DNA from: Collinsella aerofaciens
GTDB taxonomy: Bacteria; Actinomycetota; Coriobacteriia; Coriobacteriales; Coriobacteriaceae
Length of the DNA: 64,000 nt
Direction of reading: 5' to 3'
Assembly (NCBI RefSeq): GCF_028209395.1
Contig: NZ_JAQLDQ010000005.1
Coordinates: forward strand, 42,454-106,453
Shown here: positions 45,715 to 54,889 of the stretch, one piece after another
Numbering within the stretch: the stretch's first letter is position 1
Layout: each line of letters starts with the position of its first letter
The notes under the pieces: model-generated
What the model was told of the DNA's origin: nothing
The model's database searches: none
The model's input: only the letters and a program-made list of their open reading frames with translations
Translations under genes and position numbers: made by a program

Positions 45715-48014
45715 GTGCGACCGAGCGCGAGCATGTGATGCCTCCGCGGCCCCTGATACCGTGGACGATGGCCCTGTGTGCCGGCATGTGCATGAGCTGC
45801 GCCTTGGTGCTCAACGTGGCCGCTGACGCGCTGCTGAGGGAGCAGGCGCCGGCGGTCGGGCCGCTATGGGCCATTCCCGTTGCGGCGGCGGTATTCGTTG
45901 TGCTGGCTCAATCTTGTGCGCGGCTTGCCCCTTGGAAGCGGTGGCTGTACGCCGCGTCCGTCGGTCTCGTGGCGGGAGCGGTCGTCTCGGCGTGGTGGGC
46001 TGCGGGCGCGCTCAACGCCTCGAAGGCGCTCGACGGTCGAGCGGCAAGCGGCCTCGAGTTTGTCGTGCAGGGCGATCCATCCATAAACGACGACGTGTAT
46101 TCCTATACCTGCGAGGCACGTGCGGACGGTAAGAACTTGGCAACGGTTCGCCTATCGTGCTACCTCGAACTCAAGGTCGGGGCGCACGCGCGTGTTATCG
46201 GTCGCGTTTCACGTTTTGAGAACGATGCATATGGACGATCGCGCGTGCTCCGAGGCGAGGTGCGCAAGGTTAAAGCCGTTCGGATTGTGTCGGTCGATGA
46301 GGGCTCTCCGGGGCCGCTGCTTCGGCTGCGAAATGGGCTGCTTGCGTCCATCGCGCCTGCGACCGACCCGGCGCGTGCGCTCATAGCCGGTGTCGTCTGT
46401 GGTCGTTCGGCCGAGCTGCGCGCCCAACCGGCGGGCGACTGGTTTTCGGTGACGGGAACGGCGCATCTTATCGCCGTCTCGGGCAGCCATTTGGCTATCG
46501 TGGGGTTTGTAATCGAGGGTGTATTGCAAAAGACTCGGTGTTCGCGTGGTCTTCAGCGGGCGATATTGGCGATAACGCTTGTTGGCTACGCTGCCTTTAC
46601 GGGCGCGTCTCCCTCGGCCGTGCGCGCGTGCTGCATGGTGTTCGCGACGCTTGTCGTAAACGGCACGGGGCGTCGCCGGCACGGCGCATCGGCTCTCTTC
46701 GTAACCATGTCCATCTTTGTGCTACTGAGGCCGACAGTGCTGTTCGAGATGGGCTTTCAGCTTTCATGTGCCAGCGTTTTAGCCATTCTGTGCTTTTGCC
46801 CCTATGCGACCTACGCTTTGGGTGAGCTGGGTGTGCCATCGGGCGTCGCCAGCATGCTTTCCGTCACGCTGTGCTCGCAACTGGCGACTCTTCCCATTAC
46901 CATTCCCGCCTTCGGTACGTTCTCGCTCATTGCTCCGCTGGCAAATGCGGTCATCGGTCCGGTGGTGAGCGTACTGCTTGCTGTGTCGATCGTGCTTGTT
47001 CCCTTTTCGCTCGTGGCGCCGTTGCGGACTTGGGCGCTCGTTGTGCCCATGATTGCCGCCCGTTGCGCTCTGTTCTTCGAGCAGCTGTTTGCCGCCGTGC
47101 CGGGTGCATCCGTGAGCGTGCCGCCCGATAGCATGTGGATTTACCTAGTGCCGTGTGTGCTGGCGGTTCTGCTGGTCTGGTGGCCGCGTCCCCGCGCACG
47201 TCCTATGGCGGTGGGGCTTGCATGCCTGGTGCTCTTGGCTGCGATTCCGTACGTCTACTGGGATCGATTCGCGCCGCCTTCGGTGACGGTGCTCGATGTG
47301 GGCCAGGCCGATGCGATTCTTATCCGCCAGGGCGGCGCAGTAGCACTCGTCGACTGCGGGCTCGACGAGCGCGTGGTAGCAGCGTTGGTTCGCAATAACG
47401 TGCACCATATCGATGCCGTCTTTGTGACGCATTGGGATGAGGACCACTGGGGTGGTCTGCCTGCCGTGCTCGAACAGTTTTCGGTCGGAACGATTGCCGT
47501 GGCGGCGGATGCGCTGGAGGATGCTCCTGCCGAGGTATTGAACCGACCTGGCGTGGAGTATCGGCAGGTGTGCCGTGGGGATACGGTCGACATCGGCTCT
47601 TTTTGCGCCCGCGTGGTGTGGCCATTCGAGTCCGTGGATGGCGAGGGAAATGAGGACTCGCTTGTCCTGTTGCTCTCTTATGTTCAGGAAGGCAAGGGCC
47701 TGCGCATACTCCTCACCGGTGATGCCGAGCTTGACCAAGAACGGGAATTCGTGCAGGAGGTGGGGGATATCGATGTCCTTAAACTTGGGCATCACGGCTC
47801 TAAGGTTTCAGTTGATGGTGAGTTGCTGGACGTCCTGAAGCCCGAGCTTTCCCTCGCGAGCGCGGGCGAGGGGAATCGATACGGCCATCCGTCCGATGCC
47901 TGCATCGATGCCGTTAAGGAAGCGGGCGGCGTTTTCGCGTGCACTATCGAACACGGCGACATTACCGTCACGCCGACTGCGAATGGCTTTGCGATGCGAT
48001 GCCAGCGACCGTGA
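45711..48014 (+). CDS. comEC: DNA internalization channel ComEC/Rec2
   Basis: Polytopic protein thought to form the channel bringing single-stranded DNA into the cytoplasm. It has 767 residues. N-terminal membrane helices precede an OB-like extracellular part (about 115-190). The competence domain has the TGTAHLIAVSGSHLAIVGF signature and many membrane helices. A C-terminal metallo-beta-lactamase-like domain contains VLDVGQADAILI, VTHWDEDHWGG and LKLGHHGSKVS, and may be a nuclease. ATG 45711 overlaps the comEA stop. Confidence 0.95.
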   Translation: MSATEREHVMPPRPLIPWTMALCAGMCMSCALVLNVAADALLREQAPAVGPLWAIPVAAAVFVVLAQSCARLAPWKRWLYAASVGLVAGAVVSAWWAAGALNASKALDGRAASGLEFVVQGDPSINDDVYSYTCEARADGKNLATVRLSCYLELKVGAHARVIGRVSRFENDAYGRSRVLRGEVRKVKAVRIVSVDEGSPGPLLRLRNGLLASIAPATDPARALIAGVVCGRSAELRAQPAGDWFSVTGTAHLIAVSGSHLAIVGFVIEGVLQKTRCSRGLQRAILAITLVGYAAFTGASPSAVRACCMVFATLVVNGTGRRRHGASALFVTMSIFVLLRPTVLFEMGFQLSCASVLAILCFCPYATYALGELGVPSGVASMLSVTLCSQLATLPITIPAFGTFSLIAPLANAVIGPVVSVLLAVSIVLVPFSLVAPLRTWALVVPMIAARCALFFEQLFAAVPGASVSVPPDSMWIYLVPCVLAVLLVWWPRPRARPMAVGLACLVLLAAIPYVYWDRFAPPSVTVLDVGQADAILIRQGGAVALVDCGLDERVVAALVRNNVHHIDAVFVTHWDEDHWGGLPAVLEQFSVGTIAVAADALEDAPAEVLNRPGVEYRQVCRGDTVDIGSFCARVVWPFESVDGEGNEDSLVLLLSYVQEGKGLRILLTGDAELDQEREFVQEVGDIDVLKLGHHGSKVSVDGELLDVLKPELSLASAGEGNRYGHPSDACIDAVKEAGGVFACTIEHGDITVTPTANGFAMRCQRP

Positions 48015-48092
48015 CGACGTCCTTGGCGTGTGGTGGGCCCCTGGGCTAGAATGGCACGGAGCGAATACGAAGGCCTGCGGGAGGGGAGCGTA

Positions 48093-49055
48093 ATGTCCGA
48101 AACCGGTCTGCTGCCGGCATATCTGATCGTCGGCACCGACGGAGTCAAGCGCGATCACGCCGTCTCGCGTATGAAAGCGCGTCTGGAAAAGTCGGGTATG
48201 GTCGAGTTCAACCTCGACGAGCGTGACATGACCAAGGACCCCGATATCGAGTCGATTATCGGATCGCTTAACACCTTTCCGATGGGCAGCGAGTTTCGCT
48301 TGGTAATCCTTGATGGCTGCTCAAAGCTCGCCAAGGCGGTCTCGGAGCCGCTCGTCGAGTATCTGGCGAGTCCCAGCCCCACAACGGTCTGCCTCATCAT
48401 CGCCGACTCGCTTGCCAAGAACACGCGCCTGTATAAGGCGATCGCCAAGATCGACAAGAAGGCGGTGGTCGATTGCTCCGGCACCAAGCGCTGGGAGCTA
48501 CCGCGCCGTGTGCAGCAGATGGCGACGCAGCGCGGCAAGTCGATCTCGACGGCGGCCGCCGAGGAGCTCGTCTCGCGTTCGGGTGAAAACACTCGCATGC
48601 TCGATAACGACTTGGCTAAGCTTGCCCAGATGGTCGAGGCGCCCCAGATTGAGCTTGCCGATGTGGAGCGCTGGATTGTGCGCACGGCCGAAGTCCAGCC
48701 CTGGGACTTTCTCAATGCGGTCTCGGCCCGTGACATGCGACGCTCGCTCGAGCTCTTCAATCTACTGCCCGCCAAGAGCTACGTGTGGACTTACACATTG
48801 CTGTGCGGCCGCATCCGCGAGCTAATCGTCGCCAAGGCGCTCGATGCGCGCGGACAGGGTCGTGAGCTGGCCGCAACGCTCAAGCTCCAGTCCTGGCAGG
48901 TCAAGAATCACCTGACCTGGGCACGTCGCTTTTCGATGGCAGAGCTCGTCGCAGCGCTCGAGGGTGCGGTCGACGTGGAGCTCGCGCTCAAGGGTTCGGC
49001 CGATTCTCAGACCGCGCTTTTGCTCTGGATTACGAACATCTTGAGAAAATCGTGA
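48093..49055 (+). CDS. holA: DNA polymerase III delta subunit
   Basis: Clamp-loader subunit that opens the beta clamp. It has 320 residues. The AAA+-like N-terminal part begins PAYLIVGTDGVKRDHAVSRM and contains NTFPMGSEFRLVILDGCSKL; helical C-terminal parts include TRMLDNDLAKLAQ and LKGSADSQTALLLWI. ATG 48093 is preceded by GGGAGGGGAG. Location between comEC and rpsT is conserved in Gram-positives. Walker A is degenerate, as usual for delta. Confidence 0.92.
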   Translation: MSETGLLPAYLIVGTDGVKRDHAVSRMKARLEKSGMVEFNLDERDMTKDPDIESIIGSLNTFPMGSEFRLVILDGCSKLAKAVSEPLVEYLASPSPTTVCLIIADSLAKNTRLYKAIAKIDKKAVVDCSGTKRWELPRRVQQMATQRGKSISTAAAEELVSRSGENTRMLDNDLAKLAQMVEAPQIELADVERWIVRTAEVQPWDFLNAVSARDMRRSLELFNLLPAKSYVWTYTLLCGRIRELIVAKALDARGQGRELAATLKLQSWQVKNHLTWARRFSMAELVAALEGAVDVELALKGSADSQTALLLWITNILRKS

Positions 49056-49104
49056 TGATACCTGCCTATTTGACAAATTCGTTCTATCCCTTTGAGGGGG
49101 AGCG

Positions 49105-49113
49105 TGCTATAGT
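49105..49113 (+). promoter_or_regulatory. Extended -10 promoter of rpsT
   Basis: TGCTATAGT at 49105-49113, about 75 bp before rpsT. A TTGACA (49070-49075) is present but 32 bp upstream, too far to act as its -35. Confidence 0.6.
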
Positions 49114-49188
49114 AGGCGCTTGCATGACCTCACCGTGTCTCAGAGGTGTCATACATTTTTTGCAAGGAACTCGAAAGGAACTCCAGAA

Positions 49189-49455
49189 GTGGCAAACATC
49201 AAGTCTCAGAAGAAGCGTATCCGCACCAATGAGGCAGCTCGCATGCGTAACAAGGCTGTCAAGTCCGAGCTCAAGACGCTGACCAAGCACGTTCAGTCCG
49301 CCGTCGCCGAGGGCGACGCCGAGAAGGCCCAGGCTGCCCTCAAGACCGTCACCAAGCGTCTCGACATGGCTGCCGCCAAGCATGTTATCCACAAGAACCA
49401 GGCTTCCAACCGCAAGTCCGGTCTTGCCAAGCTCGTGAACAGCATCAACGCCTAA
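49189..49455 (+). CDS. rpsT: 30S ribosomal protein S20
   Basis: Early-binding 16S rRNA protein. It has 88 residues: [20 protein letters not shown] and the C-terminal [17 protein letters not shown] motif. Start GTG 49189 is preceded by AAAGGA at 8 nt; the frame is open farther upstream but lacks similarity. Own promoter and terminator. Confidence 0.97.
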   Translation: MANIKSQKKRIRTNEAARMRNKAVKSELKTLTKHVQSAVAEGDAEKAQAALKTVTKRLDMAAAKHVIHKNQASNRKSGLAKLVNSINA

Positions 49456-49492
49456 GTTGTAAATTTCACACCACACAGATTACGCGCATAAA

Positions 49493-49526
49493 TGGAGCCT
49501 GTTTTATGGAACAGGCTCCATTTTTT
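49493..49526 (+). terminator. Rho-independent terminator after rpsT
   Basis: An 11-bp perfect stem (49493-49503 with 49510-49520) followed by TTTTTT. Confidence 0.94.
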
Positions 49527-49538
49527 GTACCGCTCGGG

Positions 49539-49544
49539 TAAGAT
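49539..49544 (+). promoter_or_regulatory. -10 element of lepA, placed for a leaderless transcript
   Basis: TAAGAT (49539-49544) ends 7 nt before the lepA ATG at 49552, and no Shine-Dalgarno is present. The preceding CCGCTCGGGTA is also found before TAGAAT upstream of the first dnaJ (53657). Confidence 0.45.
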
Positions 49545-49551
49545 AGTCCGC

Positions 49552-51363
49552 ATGAATACTTCAATTGACATTTCCCACATCCGCAACTTCTCGATTGTTG
49601 CGCACATCGACCATGGCAAGTCCACGATCAGTGACCGCATCCTCGAGCTCACCCATACCGTCGACGAGCGCGACATGGAGTCGCAGCTGCTCGACACCAT
49701 GGATATCGAGCGCGAGCGCGGCATTACGATCAAGTCCAATGCCGTTCGCGTGTCCTATGACGCCGACGATGGCGAGACGTATCAGTTCAATCTGATCGAT
49801 ACGCCGGGCCACGTGGACTTTACCTACGAGGTCTCGCGCTCGCTGGCAGCCTGTGAGGGCGCGGTGCTCGTTGTCGACGCCACGCAGGGCGTCGAGGCGC
49901 AGACCGTCTCCAACGCGACGCTCGCCATGAACGCCAATCTGGACATTGTGCCGGCCATCAACAAGATCGACCTGCCCTCGGCCCATCCCGATGAGGTTAA
50001 GACCGAGATCGAGGATGACCTGGCGATTCCTGCCGATGATGCCGTGTGTGTCTCGGGCAAGACCGGCGAGGGCATCCACGATCTGCTGGAGTCCATTGTC
50101 TTTTTGATCTCTCCGCCCAAGGGCGATGCGAACGCGCCGCTCAAGGCACTCATTCTGGATTCGTACTTCGACGAGTATCGTGGCGTCGTCGCCACGGTGC
50201 GCGTCTTTGACGGCTCCATCAAAAAGGGCGATACCCTGCGCATGATGCAGGCAGAGGGCGACTTTTTGGTCGACGGCGTGGGTGTCAAGCGTCCTGCCGA
50301 GACCCCGGTTGACGCGCTGACGGTTGGCGAGGTCGGCTACGTGGTCACGGGCCTGAAGGACCCCGAGGCCGTTCGCGTGGGCGACACCCTTACCTGGGCG
50401 TCGAACCCCTGCCCCGAGCCGCTTCCGGGTTACCGCGAGGCCAAGCCCATGGTCTATACGGGCCTGTTCCCGATCGATAACAAGGACTACGAGAACCTGC
50501 GTGACGCGCTCGATAAGCTGCACGTTAACGACCCCTCGTTGGTGTGGGAGCCCGAGACGTCCGTGGCGCTCGGCTTTGGCTTCCGCGTGGGCTTCTTGGG
50601 CCTGCTGCACATGGAGGTCGTTAAGGAGCGCCTCGAGCGTGAGTTCAACTTGGACCTCATTGCCACGAGCCCTTCGGTCGATTATCACGTGTACAAGACC
50701 GATGGCGAGATGGTCGATGTCCGCAGCCCGCAGGACCTGCCCGAGGCCACGCGCATCGAGCGTATCGAGGAACCCTACCTCAAGGCTAAGATCATCTGCC
50801 CGCCTGAGTACACGGGCGCCGTCATGCAGCTCGCCATCGAGCATCGTGGCGTCACGACCGACATGATCCACCTGACGAGCAAATCGGTCGAGATGCGCTT
50901 CGATATGCCGCTCGCCGAGCTCATCTTGGACTTCTTTGACCAGCTCAAGAGTCGTACCAAGGGCTACGCTTCGTTGGACTACGAGTTCAATGAGTATCGT
51001 CCATCCGAGCTTGTGAAGCTCGATATCTTGCTTTCGGGCGACGAGGTGGACGCGCTGTCGTTTATCGTCCACAAGGACAAGGCCTATGGTCTGGCCCGTG
51101 GCCTGTGCGACAAGCTTAAGGAGATTATTCCGCGTCAGCTGTTCGAGGTGCCCATCCAGGGTGCTATCGGCAACAAGATCATTGCCCGCTCCACCGTCAA
51201 GGCGCGCCGCAAGGACGTGCTTGCTAAGTGCTACGGCGGCGATATTTCTCGTAAGCGCAAACTGCTCGAGAAGCAGAAAGAGGGTAAGAAGCGCATGAAG
51301 GCCATCGGCTCGGTCGAGGTCCCGCAGGAGGCGTTTATGGCGATCCTCAAGGTGGACGAGTAG
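49552..51363 (+). CDS. lepA: Elongation factor 4 (LepA) GTPase
   Basis: Ribosomal GTPase implicated in 30S biogenesis and back-translocation. It has 603 residues, typical. G1 [10 protein letters not shown]2 [11 protein letters not shown]3 DTPGHVDF and NKIDLPSA are intact; the C-terminal domain has the LepA-specific [28 protein letters not shown] region. ATG 49552 fits the family N-terminus ([14 protein letters not shown]). It heads lepA-dusB-hemW. Confidence 0.97.
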   Translation: MNTSIDISHIRNFSIVAHIDHGKSTISDRILELTHTVDERDMESQLLDTMDIERERGITIKSNAVRVSYDADDGETYQFNLIDTPGHVDFTYEVSRSLAACEGAVLVVDATQGVEAQTVSNATLAMNANLDIVPAINKIDLPSAHPDEVKTEIEDDLAIPADDAVCVSGKTGEGIHDLLESIVFLISPPKGDANAPLKALILDSYFDEYRGVVATVRVFDGSIKKGDTLRMMQAEGDFLVDGVGVKRPAETPVDALTVGEVGYVVTGLKDPEAVRVGDTLTWASNPCPEPLPGYREAKPMVYTGLFPIDNKDYENLRDALDKLHVNDPSLVWEPETSVALGFGFRVGFLGLLHMEVVKERLEREFNLDLIATSPSVDYHVYKTDGEMVDVRSPQDLPEATRIERIEEPYLKAKIICPPEYTGAVMQLAIEHRGVTTDMIHLTSKSVEMRFDMPLAELILDFFDQLKSRTKGYASLDYEFNEYRPSELVKLDILLSGDEVDALSFIVHKDKAYGLARGLCDKLKEIIPRQLFEVPIQGAIGNKIIARSTVKARRKDVLAKCYGGDISRKRKLLEKQKEGKKRMKAIGSVEVPQEAFMAILKVDE

Positions 51364-51367
51364 GTCT

Positions 51368-52411
51368 ATGGCGCTTTCCGAATATAGTCAGCGGCTGCTG
51401 GGCGCCTATGCCGAGCAGCCGTTCCTTATGGCTCCCATGGCGGGCGTGACCGACCCTGCCTACCGTATCATGTGCCGCCGCCGCGGTGCCAACCTTGCCT
51501 ACAGCGAGATGGTGAGCGTGGCGGGCCTTGCCTATGCCAGCAACAAGACCTGGCGCCTGGTGCTACCGGCCGACGAGGAGCAGCAGATTTGCGTGCAGCT
51601 CTTCGGCTCCAAGCCTGATCAGTTTGCGAGCGCCGTCGCCGCCGTCGAGGAGCGCGTTGGCGATCGCCTGTCGCTCATCGATATCAATATGGCATGCCCC
51701 GCCCGCAAGGTTGTCACCAAGGGCGAGGGCTCGGCGCTCATGCGCACGCCCGACCTTGCGGAGAAGATCGTCGAGGCCACGGTGGGCGCGGCGCACGTGC
51801 CCGTGACCGTCAAGATTCGCAAAGGCTTTTATGCCGAGGACCGCAATGCCGCGACATTTGCCCAGATGCTTGAGGGTGCAGGGGCTGCCGCAGTCGCCGT
51901 GCATGGTCGTTGCGCTACGCAGCTCTACACTGGCCAGGCGGATTGGTCGGTCGTCGATGAGGTCGCAGATGCCGTCGAGATTCCCGTGATCGGTTCGGGC
52001 GATGTGTTCTGCGCCGAGGATGCCGCGGAGCATCTGCGCAGCTCGGGTGCCAGCGCGGTGTTTATCGCGCGCGGTATCTATGGCAACCCCTGGGTGTTCG
52101 GCGATGCTCGCGCCCTTGCACTCGACGCTACGCCGGTGCCGTCTCGCTCCTCACGCGAGCGCCTGGACGCCCTGCGTGAGCACCTAACGCTGACGCATGA
52201 GCTCCTGCCGCTCATGTCGCGTGCCCGCACGTACGCAAGCTGGTACTTAAAAGGCATGCCCCATGCCGCCGCTTGGCGTGCCCATGTGGTGCGCTGCTCC
52301 ACGTATGAGGAGTTTATGGCGCTGGTCGATGAGATCGAGCATGATGTGGTGGCCTGCGAGGCTGCCCTTGCCGCCGGCGAATCGGTGCCCCCTCATCCGC
52401 TGGAGGCTTAA
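51368..52411 (+). CDS. dusB: tRNA-dihydrouridine synthase
   Basis: FMN enzyme reducing uridines in tRNA D-loops. It has 347 residues. MAPMAGVTDPAYRIMCRRRG, the catalytic NMACPARKVVTKGEGSALM (Cys), VHGRCATQLYTGQADW and VIGSGDVF are conserved. The DusB subgroup is assigned by overall look. It starts 4 bp after lepA. Confidence 0.92.
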   Translation: MALSEYSQRLLGAYAEQPFLMAPMAGVTDPAYRIMCRRRGANLAYSEMVSVAGLAYASNKTWRLVLPADEEQQICVQLFGSKPDQFASAVAAVEERVGDRLSLIDINMACPARKVVTKGEGSALMRTPDLAEKIVEATVGAAHVPVTVKIRKGFYAEDRNAATFAQMLEGAGAAAVAVHGRCATQLYTGQADWSVVDEVADAVEIPVIGSGDVFCAEDAAEHLRSSGASAVFIARGIYGNPWVFGDARALALDATPVPSRSSRERLDALREHLTLTHELLPLMSRARTYASWYLKGMPHAAAWRAHVVRCSTYEEFMALVDEIEHDVVACEAALAAGESVPPHPLEA

Positions 52412-52413
52412 GG

Positions 52414-53646
52414 GTGGCCGTTACCGCGCTGTACGTGCACGTGCCGTTCTGTGCCCAAAAGTGCCGCTACTGCGACTTCGACTCGCGCAGCTTTGCTTCG
52501 TGTGATTTGGATGCCGCGCTCGATTCCTATTTTGAGCAGTTGTACGCGCGCCTCGATGCTTTTGGCAAGGCTGGGGCCCTCGACCAGATTCGCACCGTCT
52601 ATGTTGGCGGCGGTACGCCGTCGCTGGCGGGGGAGCGCCTGGTGGAGCTGGCGCGGCGTATTCGTGCGTGGTGCGCCCCCGTTGAGTTTACCTGCGAGGC
52701 CAATCCCGAATCGCTGACCGCCGAGCTTGCCGCTGCGCTTGCCAAGGTTGGTGTCACACGCGTTTCTCTGGGCGTGCAAACGCTCGATAACGCCGAACTT
52801 ACCGCCATCGGCCGCATTCACGATGCCGATCGGTCGCTCTCCGCCATCGCGACGGTCAAGAACGCTGGGCTCGACGTGTCGTGCGACCTTATGTGCGGAC
52901 TTCCCGGGCAGACCGCAGCGAGTTGGAAGCGTACGCTCGATGGCGTGCTGGCGGCGGCTCCGCATCATGTGTCGGTCTACCCGCTCACGCTCGAGGAGGG
53001 GACGCCCCTTTATCGCATGGCGTGCCGTGACGAGTCGCTCGAGCCTGATGAGGATTTTCAGGCCGCATGCATGGACGTGGCACGCGAGCTCCTGGGTGCC
53101 GCCGGCTATCACCCGTATGAGGTGGCGAGCTACGCGCTCGACGGCCATGAGTGCGCCCATAACATTGCCTACTGGACCGGACGGGGCTACCTGGGCCTGG
53201 GGCGTTCTGCCGCGGGCATGCTCGACGCCGCGGATTTCGACCGTCTTGCAGGTTTGTTCCCCGGTGTTTCTTCTCGAGGCGATGCGTACCGCGTGCGTCT
53301 GGTGCAACGTGACGATGATGCGACGGCGTTCGAGGCCGAACATCTGTCGCAGCGCGAGGCTGCGGCCGAAGACCTGATGCTCGCCTGTCGCATGACGCGC
53401 GGTGTCGCGTCCGACCTGTTGGTTCGCGCGGCTCGTGTCATCCCGGCCGATGGGCTGACAGCCGCTTGCGATCGCGCGCTCGAATTGGGTCTTGTCACTT
53501 GGGTGCCTGAGACGCTCGGGGTCCATGAGGGACCCTTTACTTCGGCAGATGTCGTCGCGGGCCATGTTCGAGCTCGTCTGGCGCCGACCCACCTGGGCTG
53601 GCTCGATGGAAATGTTCTGTTCGAGCTGTTTTGGGATCTAGCTTAG
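52414..53646 (+). CDS. hemW: Radical-SAM heme chaperone HemW
   Basis: Inserts heme into respiratory proteins; formerly mistaken for coproporphyrinogen oxidase. It has 410 residues. YVHVPFCAQKCRYCDF carries the CxxxCxxC cluster (Cys13, 17, 20), followed by TVYVGGGTPS and MCGLPGQTAASW. The extra upstream Cys typical of HemN is absent. GTG 52414 follows dusB by 2 bp. The lepA-hemW neighbourhood is conserved. Confidence 0.92.
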   Translation: MAVTALYVHVPFCAQKCRYCDFDSRSFASCDLDAALDSYFEQLYARLDAFGKAGALDQIRTVYVGGGTPSLAGERLVELARRIRAWCAPVEFTCEANPESLTAELAAALAKVGVTRVSLGVQTLDNAELTAIGRIHDADRSLSAIATVKNAGLDVSCDLMCGLPGQTAASWKRTLDGVLAAAPHHVSVYPLTLEEGTPLYRMACRDESLEPDEDFQAACMDVARELLGAAGYHPYEVASYALDGHECAHNIAYWTGRGYLGLGRSAAGMLDAADFDRLAGLFPGVSSRGDAYRVRLVQRDDDATAFEAEHLSQREAAAEDLMLACRMTRGVASDLLVRAARVIPADGLTAACDRALELGLVTWVPETLGVHEGPFTSADVVAGHVRARLAPTHLGWLDGNVLFELFWDLA

Positions 53647-53656
53647 GCCGCTCGGG

Positions 53657-53662
53657 TAGAAT
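53657..53662 (+). promoter_or_regulatory. Possible -10 upstream of the first dnaJ
   Basis: TAGAAT at 53657-53662, 42 bp before the start codon, preceded by CCGCTCGGG as at lepA. No clear -35; no HrcA/CIRCE operator is seen. Confidence 0.35.
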
Positions 53663-53704
53663 TACCGGAATATATACGCTGCTGTGAGCAGGAGGTTGCC
53701 GCGC

Positions 53705-54808
53705 ATGGCGACGATGAACGAAAAAGATTACTACGAGATCCTGGGTGTCTCCAAGGATGCCACCTCGCGTGATATTCAAAAGGCCTTCCAACAAAAGGCC
53801 CGCAAGCTCCATCCGGACGTCAACAAAGAGCCGGATGCCGAGGAAAAGTTTAAAGAGGTTTCCGAGGCCTACGCCGTGCTTTCGGATGAGCAAAAACGTG
53901 CGCGCTACGACGCCATGCGTTCTGGCAATCCCTTCGCCGGTGCTCCTACGGCTTCGCCCTATGGTGGCGGCTACGCCGGCAGCGCAGGCTATGGCAATCC
54001 TTTTGAGGGCGGCTTTCCCTTTGGTGGCGCCTGGGGCCAGCAGCGTCGCGGGCAGGCTGCCTACAATCCCGAGAACGGCGCCAACGTGGTCGTCGATATC
54101 AAACTCGACGCGAAGGAGGCCAAGGGCGGTGCCCGCAAGACCGTCCGCTACACGCGCTTCGATACCTGTAGCAACTGCGGCGGCTCGGGCTCCGTTTCGT
54201 CTGAGCATGCCCATACCTGCCCGAGCTGTGGCGGCCGCGGCCACATCGATGTCGACCTGTCCTTCCTGTTTGGTGCGGGCACGTTCCAGTCGGTCTGCCC
54301 CGAGTGCGGCGGTTCCGGTAAGGTCGTGGCCGACCCCTGCCCCGTTTGCGGTGGCAGCGGTCGTACTCGCGTAACCTCCGAGCAGACGATTGAGTTTCCT
54401 GCCGGCACTCACGATGGCGACGAGGTCCGCATCAGCGGCATGGGTCATGCTGGCACCAACGGTGCCGCGGGCGGCGACCTGGTCGGCCGCGCCCATGTTG
54501 AGGCCGAGCGCTTGGAAGGCAAAGCTCGTACCGGTTTTTACCTGATGGGCATCGTGGCGCCGTTTTTGGTACTCTCGGCCATCTCGGGCGTGTTCTCTGC
54601 CTTTGCCGTGATGTGCTTTATTCCGTTTACCATGGGCCTGTTCATGGTGCTTTCGGACGGTGTGCTTCATCGCAGTCTGCTGTGGTGGAAGCGCGGTGCG
54701 ATGCAGTTTGCCAACGGTTTTGCCAACGGCTTTATGTTCGCGCTCGTGTCGGTTTGGTTCGCGAGCTGCTCGCAACGGGCCATGCTTTCGCCGTACCAAA
54801 TGCAATAA
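53705..54808 (+). CDS. Membrane-anchored DnaJ-like protein (J domain, zinc finger, membrane segments)
   Basis: J-domain cochaperone variant. It has 367 residues. J domain 8-70 has HPD (36-38); a Gly/Phe-rich linker runs to about 118. Four intact CxxCxGxG zinc repeats start at 155, 172, 198 and 212. The first part of the substrate-binding domain ([17 protein letters not shown], about 231-247) is present. The rest of the C-terminal domains is replaced by hydrophobic segments (about 276-318 and 336-354), predicted to be membrane-spanning. It likely recruits DnaK to the membrane. It is followed by a canonical dnaJ 81 bp later. Confidence 0.85.
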   Translation: MATMNEKDYYEILGVSKDATSRDIQKAFQQKARKLHPDVNKEPDAEEKFKEVSEAYAVLSDEQKRARYDAMRSGNPFAGAPTASPYGGGYAGSAGYGNPFEGGFPFGGAWGQQRRGQAAYNPENGANVVVDIKLDAKEAKGGARKTVRYTRFDTCSNCGGSGSVSSEHAHTCPSCGGRGHIDVDLSFLFGAGTFQSVCPECGGSGKVVADPCPVCGGSGRTRVTSEQTIEFPAGTHDGDEVRISGMGHAGTNGAAGGDLVGRAHVEAERLEGKARTGFYLMGIVAPFLVLSAISGVFSAFAVMCFIPFTMGLFMVLSDGVLHRSLLWWKRGAMQFANGFANGFMFALVSVWFASCSQRAMLSPYQMQ

Positions 54809-54889
54809 CATCAAACCCTCTGTTTGCGGCCGGCCCTGCTTGGGTATAGGACGCACTGTGACAATAATGAAAGTCGGAAGGATTCGGTC

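Noticed and set aside
45711..48014. Free-standing metallo-beta-lactamase gene at the 3' part of comEC
   Set aside because: The MBL domain is in one continuous frame with the competence channel domain, the normal ComEC architecture.
49070..49113. TTGACA at 49070 as the -35 of the rpsT promoter
   Set aside because: The spacer to TATAGT is 32 bp, outside the usable range; the extended -10 explains the promoter better.
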